64,000 nt of DNA from Streptomyces piniterrae (GTDB lineage Bacteria; Actinomycetota; Actinomycetes; Streptomycetales; Streptomycetaceae), in contig NZ_SUMB01000011.1 of NCBI RefSeq assembly GCF_005048155.1, positions 248,001 to 312,000 on the forward strand, given 5' to 3'. The notes beneath the pieces are model-generated. The model ran no database searches. It saw only the letters and a program-made list of their open reading frames with translations, and was not told the DNA's origin. Of the stretch, positions 60,101 to 64,000 are shown one piece after another. The position numbers and the translations under genes were made by a program. Numbering within the stretch: the first letter of the stretch is position 1; each line of letters opens with the position of its first letter.

Positions 60101-60464
60101 GCTGGTGATCATCGACGCCGGGAACGGCCGGGCGGCGCAGGCGCTGGAGCTGGCCGACGAGGCCGCCCGGATATTCGCCGGCTACGGCGACCGGCGCGGC
60201 GAGGACTGGGCCCGCTTCCTGCGCTGCACGCTGCTGCCGTTCGCGTCACCCGGCGGCTCCGTGGTCGGCACGGCCGTCGCCCAGGAGGAGCTGGCCCAGC
60301 TGTCACGGGACCGGCACCCGTCCCGCGACTCCAAGCTGGAGGACTGCGCGGAGGCGTTCGCGCTGCTGCTGGAGCGGGGCGTGGAGCCGGAATCGGGCTG
60401 GCAGGCGTGGCGCCTGGGCATGGTGCCGGGTCGCGCCGCGCGCGAGGTGATGGGCGTCCGCTAG
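57198..60464 (+). CDS. STAND-type NB-ARC/TPR protein with an N-terminal membrane hairpin
   Basis: 1088 residues. A helical N-terminus (1-85) precedes a hydrophobic hairpin (about 88-131, AVATAVAAVAAFGTDLAYG; AALGVGAAVVVAGAAATVV). The NB-ARC NTPase follows (about 228-560): FAGRRAELTQI, P-loop GEPGSGRT at 263-270 with Arg in place of the usual Lys, and Walker B VTVLLDDASD. TPR repeats run from about 690 to the end. The ATG at 57198 has GGAGGGG 7 bp upstream. STAND proteins are signal-responsive switches; a membrane-tethered form with an altered P-loop is unusual. Possible paralogue of AfsR-type regulators without the DNA-binding domain. Confidence 0.85.
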   Translation: MPGSLAVLRDGHRSEAEGLLARAVEEEVRRSGGRLDREALLTRARSALEELAGSASEEYAAYVRALDEAAAGHRPLTERLSRRELGTPAVATAVAAVAAFGTDLAYGTGAGAALGVGAAVVVAGAAATVVKLTAGHWPAAHRQAGMRGQPGGPEQLRLQWLTALEVRGIRPFLDQQRMLTAAARGGGAAKKTAAKTTRVPQLRGTDRSAAARQRSVLEHSFSQLPRPDGPFAGRRAELTQIAQWVHAARASTETKPTVVVLHGEPGSGRTALAVRATHQLRDQFRGACVVDLRGDTPGEVPLPTRDALLHLLNRLGAPREQLLFRERPSQEQHVKRLTDLYHQHLTALPVTVLLDDASDPEQVRTLVPDRSDSLVLVTSREPLELPEDLQAWVHHLPVGPLDAAGTEELLRPPSGADGAAEESAAPDGPYDSQAIDEISGLCAGLPLALRVAGSSLGSRSPASLATDLAAYGPVTPVERALWLRYSDQSETARRLLRRLALVGRASLGAAAAAALLGVANQEAERQLTTLAEAGLLEHVRGERYRMHALVHSFAHARLVDEEEPGERAAAQERLIRGYAELADSVIRLVDGRTSTRADRFGSHGFTSLDAALQWLDDETSFITAALRHADQDVDQATVSHLLGALADYCLLRGDLYRLGELTELTRAAGQGLLVRSVQWRTGVAARQLGELDKARTTLSSVVDLYFEAQNPAGAARALRDLGITLQQQGNLTEAAAKLREALDMQSAPDMHGDRAWTLHALAAVERDRARIAEALELLREALELHEESESVHGQAWAHFQLGQVHLRLGEVPRAEEALHSAMELYGRTHDERGEAWAMTQLARARLVDGDPEPAVDRLRQALPLHHEHEDARGEAWTMYYLGQALEERGEQDAALRQLERSRNMFSRMQDGYGLACARHHAGRVTRDLRAEQTGSLRNSGFARQLLQDARKDFQRIGVPHGEAWSCLELVIIDAGNGRAAQALELADEAARIFAGYGDRRGEDWARFLRCTLLPFASPGGSVVGTAVAQEELAQLSRDRHPSRDSKLEDCAEAFALLLERGVEPESGWQAWRLGMVPGRAAREVMGVR

Positions 60465-60501
60465 AAAAGCCGGAAAAGACGGTGCGGGCGCACCACGCGT
60501 A

Positions 60502-60532
60502 CGGCTCGCTGACCGCTTGGATCAGCGAGCCG
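60502..60532. terminator. terminator after the STAND gene
   Basis: Perfect 11-bp stem (60502-60512 with 60522-60532), 9-nt loop, before the convergent small membrane protein gene. Confidence 0.8.
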
Positions 60533-60630
60533 CCGGGCCGGTCGGCCGACCGCTGCCAGACGGCCGGCCATGGACCTGCCACCCGGTCCTCACGCGCGAC
60601 ATACCGGGACCGGCTGCCCCGCGCCCGTAG

Positions 60631-60882
60631 TCAGCTGGTCTTCGGCTTCGGAGCCTTGGGCGCGGCCGCGGCGGTGCCGCCCGCCTCGCCCGCCTCGGGC
60701 GCCTCCTCGAAATCCACCTTCTTCATGTGCTTGTTCATGGACTTCATCAGCAGCCACACGGCGCCGCCGATGACCGCGAAGACGATGAAGCCGAGGACGC
60801 CGGGGGTCACCTTGTTCTTGTCGAAGCTGTCGGCAAGGGTGACGAAGTGCGTCAGGGCGAGGGTGCTGGTCGCGCTCATCAT
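60631..60882 (-). CDS. small single-span membrane protein next to mca
   Basis: 83 residues. A short N-terminus, one membrane helix (GVLGFIVFAVIGGAVWLLM) and then a charged, Ala/Lys/Pro/Glu-rich cytoplasmic tail (NKHMKKVDFEEAPEAG). I recall this gene as a usual downstream neighbour of mca in Streptomyces, but no function is known. It starts 4 bp after the mca stop, at the ATG at 60882 or 60879. Confidence 0.75.
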   Translation of the reverse strand: MMSATSTLALTHFVTLADSFDKNKVTPGVLGFIVFAVIGGAVWLLMKSMNKHMKKVDFEEAPEAGEAGGTAAAAPKAPKPKTS

Positions 60883-60886
60883 GGGG

Positions 60887-61759
60887 TCAATTGTTGCGGA
60901 CGCCCGCGAAGAGGTCGTCCTCGGGGAGGGAAGTGTCCACCCGCGACTTCGCGAGCTCGTACTCCTCCGTCGGCCAGACCTCCCGCTGGATGTCCATCGG
61001 CACCCGGAACCAACCGCCGTCGGGGTCGATCTGGGTGGCGTGTGCGATCAGGGCCTTGTCGCGGATCTCGAAGAACTCGTCGCACGGGACGTACGTGGTC
61101 AGCGTGCGCTCGCGCTGCTCGAACTGCTTCCAGCGCTCCAGCCACTCGCCGTACGGCGACTCCATGCCGCGGTCCAGCAGCGCCTGGTGCAGTGCCAGCG
61201 TGCGCGGCTTGTTGAAGCCCTGGTTGTAGTAGAGCTTCTGGGGCGTCCAGGGCTCACCGGCCTCCGGGTACTTCTCCGGGTCGCCGGCCGCCTCGAACGC
61301 CACCATCGTGATCTTGTGGGTCATGATGTGGTCGGGGTGCGGGTAGCCGCCGTTCTCGTCGTAGGTCGTGATGACCTGCGGCTTGAACTCCCGGATCAGC
61401 TTGACCAGCCGCCCGGCCGCCTCGTCGACGTCCTGGAGCGCGAAACAGCCCTCGGGCAGCGGCGGCAGCGGGTCGCCCTCGGGCAGCCCGGAGTCGACGA
61501 AGCCCAGCCACTCCTGCTTGACGCCCAGGATCTCCCGGGCCTCGTCCATCTCCTTCTTCCGCACCTCGTGGATGTGCTCCTCGATGTACGGGTCGCCCTG
61601 GAGTTTGGGGTTGAGGATGGATCCTCGCTCGCCTCCGGTGCAGGTGGCGACCAGCACGTCCACCCCCTCGGACACGTACTTGGCCATGGTGGCCGCACCC
61701 TTGCTCGACTCGTCGTCGGGGTGGGCATGGACCGCCATCAATCGCAGCTGCTCAGTCAA
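60887..61759 (-). CDS. mca: mycothiol conjugate amidase Mca
   Basis: 290-residue zinc amidase (LmbE/PIG-L fold) that cleaves mycothiol S-conjugates into a mercapturic acid for export and GlcN-inositol for reuse. Zinc and catalytic residues lie in AVHAHPDDES (His13, Asp15/16) and YPHPDHIMTH (about 138). The Mca-specific part includes YYNQGFNKPRTLALHQALLD. The start is likely the TTG at 61759 (AGGA 7 bp upstream, giving TEQLRLMAV); an ATG at 61738 is the alternative. Proof of an actinobacterial host. Probably SigR controlled. Confidence 0.93.
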   Translation of the reverse strand: MTEQLRLMAVHAHPDDESSKGAATMAKYVSEGVDVLVATCTGGERGSILNPKLQGDPYIEEHIHEVRKKEMDEAREILGVKQEWLGFVDSGLPEGDPLPPLPEGCFALQDVDEAAGRLVKLIREFKPQVITTYDENGGYPHPDHIMTHKITMVAFEAAGDPEKYPEAGEPWTPQKLYYNQGFNKPRTLALHQALLDRGMESPYGEWLERWKQFEQRERTLTTYVPCDEFFEIRDKALIAHATQIDPDGGWFRVPMDIQREVWPTEEYELAKSRVDTSLPEDDLFAGVRNN

Positions 61760-61803
61760 GGCTCGATCCTCAGTGAAAAGGTGGAGAAGATGCCTCCTAT
61801 AGT

Positions 61804-61831
61804 GACCGAAGCGAGGGGGCGCTGTATTCCC
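61804..61831 (-). promoter_or_regulatory. SigR-type promoter candidate for mca
   Basis: On the minus strand GGGAAT (61826-61831), 19 bp and GTC (61804-61806) approximate the SigR consensus GGAAT-n18/19-GTT. mca is a known member of the SigR thiol-stress regulon in Streptomyces. A similar plus-strand GGAAC-n19-GTT (61854-61880) faces the DUF4307 gene. Confidence 0.5.
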
Positions 61832-61907
61832 GGTTTCCCGGGCGGAACCGAGGGAGGGGACCTCCGGGTTTCCCGTGTGCCAGGTCCCCGTACCAGGAGG
61901 AATGATC

Positions 61908-62315
61908 ATGACGGCGGAGCGCGAAGGGCTCCCGGACGGACGCTACGGCCGCTCCGCGGACCAGCGCGCGGATCGCAAGCTCAAGATCATCGGTGCGGTG
62001 CTGGGTGTCGCGCTGCTCGGCGTGGTCGGCTGGTCGGGCGTCTCGTACATCGCGGGGCAGGATCTCAGCGGCCGGGTGATCGGCTGGGACGCGGTGTCCG
62101 ACAGCGCCGTGAAGGTGCACCTGGAAGTCGTCAAGGACAAGGACGACACCGGCGTGTGCACCCTGCGCTCGCAGTCCGAGGACGGCGCCGAGGTGGGCCG
62201 TAAGGACGTCACCGTCGACCAGCGCACGGAGCAGGTGGACACCGAGGTCACGGTGCGGACGACGAAGCGGGCGACCAATGCCGTGCTGGTCGGCTGTACG
62301 GTGTCCGGCGGCTGA
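61908..62315 (+). CDS. DUF4307 membrane protein
   Basis: 135 residues. A charged N-terminus (DGRYGRSADQRADRKLK), one membrane helix (IIGAVLGVALLGVVGWSGVS) and an extracytoplasmic beta-rich domain with two cysteines (GVCTL and VGCTV). The family is restricted to actinobacteria and conventionally sits divergent from mca. Function unknown. The ATG at 61908 has AGGAGG at 7 bp; the ATG at 61902 is too close to it. Confidence 0.88.
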   Translation: MTAEREGLPDGRYGRSADQRADRKLKIIGAVLGVALLGVVGWSGVSYIAGQDLSGRVIGWDAVSDSAVKVHLEVVKDKDDTGVCTLRSQSEDGAEVGRKDVTVDQRTEQVDTEVTVRTTKRATNAVLVGCTVSGG

Positions 62316-62403
62316 CCGACGGCGCCAGACGCGGACGCCCGCGCCCCCGGCGGCCACGCACTCCGCGTCAGTGCCCCCGCACTACGCGTCAGGCTTGCGG
62401 CAT

Positions 62404-62424
62404 GCCCGGCGCACGGGGCCGGGC
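62404..62424 (+). terminator. probable terminator after the DUF4307 gene
   Basis: Stem GCCCGGC/GCCGGGC (62404-62410 with 62418-62424), 7-nt loop. The 285 bp between this gene and greA otherwise show only a -10-like TAGGCT (62515-62520) that could serve greA. Confidence 0.55.
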
Positions 62425-62600
62425 GAGGGATCAGGAGACCGCCGCTGACCTGCGGTGATGCATTCCTGCATGGTCCATACGGATTTCCTCTTCCCCGTTT
62501 TGTGCCGGAATTGTTAGGCTCGTGGTTTCGCCCACCTGTGAAGGCGCAACCCTTCCTGGTAGGGCGTTTGATTTATCCCCAGTACCGACGAGGAGCACCT

Positions 62601-63098
62601 GTGACCCAGACCACGGAGAACGTCACCTGGCTGACCCAGGAGGCGTATGACCAGCTCAAGGCCGAGCTGGAGTACCTGTCTGGTCCCGCACGCGCCGAGA
62701 TCACCGAGAAGATCCAGGCGGCCCGCGAGGAAGGTGACCTGAAGGAGAACGCCGGGTACCACGCGGCCAAGGAAGAGCAGGGCAAGCAGGAGCTTCGCGT
62801 TCGCCAGCTGACCCAGCTGCTGCAGAGCGCGAAGGTCGGCGAGGCCCCCGCCGCCAACGGTGTCGTGGCTCCCGGCATGGTCGTCACCATCGCGTTCGAC
62901 GGAGACCCGGACGACACCCTCAAGTTCCTCCTGGCCTCGCGGGAGTACGCGAGCTCGGAGATCGACACCTACTCCCCGCAGTCCCCGCTGGGCACCGGCG
63001 TGAACGGCAAGAAGATCGGTGACGACGCGGAGTACGAGCTGCCGAACGGTAAGACGGCGAAGGTGAAGATCCTCGACGCCAAGCCGTACACGGGCTGA
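62601..63098 (+). CDS. greA: transcription elongation factor GreA
   Basis: 165 residues. The N-terminal coiled coil carries the two acidic tip residues in QAAREEGDLKENAGYHAAKE, which reach the RNA polymerase active site to trigger cleavage of backtracked RNA. The C-terminal FKBP-like domain ends SPLGTGVNGKKIGDDAEYEL. The GTG at 62601 has GAGGAG 6 bp upstream. Length is standard. Confidence 0.96.
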   Translation: MTQTTENVTWLTQEAYDQLKAELEYLSGPARAEITEKIQAAREEGDLKENAGYHAAKEEQGKQELRVRQLTQLLQSAKVGEAPAANGVVAPGMVVTIAFDGDPDDTLKFLLASREYASSEIDTYSPQSPLGTGVNGKKIGDDAEYELPNGKTAKVKILDAKPYTG

Positions 63099-63122
63099 GT
63101 CCAGGCGCCCGATCGACACGGC

Positions 63123-63155
63123 AAGCGGCCCGGAGCCTGGTGCTCCGGGCCGCTT
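63123..63155. terminator. terminator between greA and the ABC-2 permease gene
   Basis: Perfect 14-bp stem (63123-63136 with 63142-63155), 5-nt loop, between convergent genes. Confidence 0.88.
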
Positions 63156-63188
63156 CTCGTTGTCCCGCGCCGCCGCGTCACGCGCCGC

Positions 63189-64000
63189 TCACGCCGTCGC
63201 CGACCGGTACTTGCGCACCGCCAGTGTCCGGAACAGGGCGATGATCACGATGGACCAGATGATCGACGCCAGCACCGGATGCTCCATCGGCCAGGCGCCG
63301 GTCACCGACTTGGGAACCCCCGGGATGGTGTTGCCGAACAGCTCCCGGGCCGCGGCCACCGTCGCGCTGAACGGGTTCCACTCCGCGACATGCTGGAGGA
63401 ACGTCGGCATGCCGTTGACCGGCACAAAGGCGTTGGAGATGAACGTCAGCGGGAACAGCCAGATCAGCCCGCCCGAGGTAGCCGCCTCCGGCGTACGCAC
63501 CGTGAGGCCGATGAGGGCGCCGATCCAGGAGAAGGCGTAGCCGAGCAGGAGGAGCAGGCAGAAGCCGCTCAGCACCTCGACGATGTTCTCGTGCGTGCGC
63601 CAGCCGATCAGCAGCGCCACGACGGCCAGCACGACCAGCGTCAGCGCGGTCTGCACGAGGTCGGCCAGGGTCCGGCCGGTGAGCACCGCGCCCCGGGACA
63701 TCGGCAGCGACCGGAACCGGTCGATCAGGCCCTTGTGCATGTCGTCCGCGATGCCCGCGCCGGCACCCGCCGTGGCGAACGTGACGGTCTGCGCGAAGAT
63801 GCCGGCCATCAGGAACTCGCGGTACGCCTGGGCGTCGCCCACCGGGGCGCCGGGGATGTTGATGGAGCCGCCGAAGACGTAGGTGAACAGCACCACGAAC
63901 ATGATCGGCTGGATCAGCCCGAAGATCACCACTTCGGGGATGCGGATCATCCGGATCAGATTGCGCTTGGCGACGACCAGGGAGTCGCGCACGGACCGGC
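63189..64000 (-). CDS. ABC-2 type permease (DrrB-like), 5' end possibly beyond the right edge
   Basis: At least 267 residues with six membrane helices typical of antibiotic/daunorubicin-type exporters: the first around VVIFGLIQPIMFVVLFTYVFG, the conserved DRFRSLPMSRGAVLTGRTLAD loop, and LIWLFPLTFISNAFVP with the family FVP element. The frame is still open at the right edge: a GTG at 63992 could start it, or the gene continues further. The partner ATPase gene should be just outside. Substrate unknown. Confidence 0.88.
   Translation of the reverse strand, partial: RSVRDSLVVAKRNLIRMIRIPEVVIFGLIQPIMFVVLFTYVFGGSINIPGAPVGDAQAYREFLMAGIFAQTVTFATAGAGAGIADDMHKGLIDRFRSLPMSRGAVLTGRTLADLVQTALTLVVLAVVALLIGWRTHENIVEVLSGFCLLLLLGYAFSWIGALIGLTVRTPEAATSGGLIWLFPLTFISNAFVPVNGMPTFLQHVAEWNPFSATVAAARELFGNTIPGVPKSVTGAWPMEHPVLASIIWSIVIIALFRTLAVRKYRSATA

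Noticed and set aside
1..64000. Search for tRNA genes, insertion sequences, prophage or integrative elements
   Set aside because: No T-arm-like motifs with matching acceptor stems, no transposase, integrase or phage structural genes were seen.

Overview
This is a 64 kb piece of a high-GC actinobacterial chromosome, almost certainly Streptomyces. The evidence is the very high GC at third codon positions, frequent GTG starts, mycothiol conjugate amidase, a SigR-like promoter, a chitinase behind a DasR-type palindrome, a Streptomyces-type Tad pilus operon, and two rare in-frame TTA (bldA-type) codons. The gene content is mostly core chromosome. I see no tRNA, rRNA, CRISPR array, insertion sequence or prophage.

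Layout. 1-2.5 kb: the start of a class A penicillin-binding protein gene (cut by the left edge), divergent from an SPFH membrane gene coupled to a ribbon-helix-helix gene. 2.6-8.7 kb: a PadR regulator, ABC ATPase and two large FtsX-type permeases in one overlapping operon. 8.8-11.6 kb: a Uma2-like protein, then oxyR divergent from ahpC-ahpD. 11.7-18.4 kb: AI-2E transporter, secreted SLT lytic transglycosylase with a long structured leader, PIN-PhoH ATPase, undecaprenyl/polyprenyl diphosphate synthase and an aldo/keto reductase. 18.6-21.7 kb: prepilin peptidase, DUF192 protein, and an ArsR regulator divergent from an MFS exporter. 21.9-33.7 kb: a D,D-carboxypeptidase, then a minus-strand Flp/Tad pilus operon (uncharacterised zinc-ribbon protein, CpaB, CpaE/TadZ, two TadE, TadA, TadB, TadC, small membrane protein, Flp pilin, TadG-like protein, lipoprotein, OmpA-like protein).

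34-37.8 kb: a secreted GH18 chitinase, a secreted trypsin-like protease and a secreted M14 carboxypeptidase. 37.9-45.0 kb: a locus of six genes (GntP permease, RidA, IclR regulator, KDG-type PfkB kinase, and divergently a PLP D-amino-acid deaminase and an N-acyl-D-amino-acid deacylase). These fit together as a route from N-acetyl-D-glucosaminate, the product of oxidative chitin cleavage, via D-glucosaminate to 2-keto-3-deoxygluconate and its 6-phosphate. This is my leading candidate for an undescribed system here. 45.0-47.7 kb: a single-gene KAP P-loop NTPase fused to two receiver-like domains, with a TTA codon near its start. 47.9-57 kb: alanine-type aminotransferase, a hypothetical gene behind a Fur-like 7-1-7 palindrome, GTP-dependent PEP carboxykinase, hemolysin III-type membrane protein, TetR regulator, MDR oxidoreductase and a thioredoxin-domain (YyaL/DUF255) protein. 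57.2-64 kb: a large NB-ARC/TPR STAND-type protein with an altered P-loop, a small membrane protein, mycothiol amidase Mca, DUF4307 protein, GreA and an ABC-2 permease running off the right edge.

Starts were chosen from Shine-Dalgarno spacing, stop/start overlaps and signal peptides. Functions rest on motifs read by eye, so substrate-level calls are inference.
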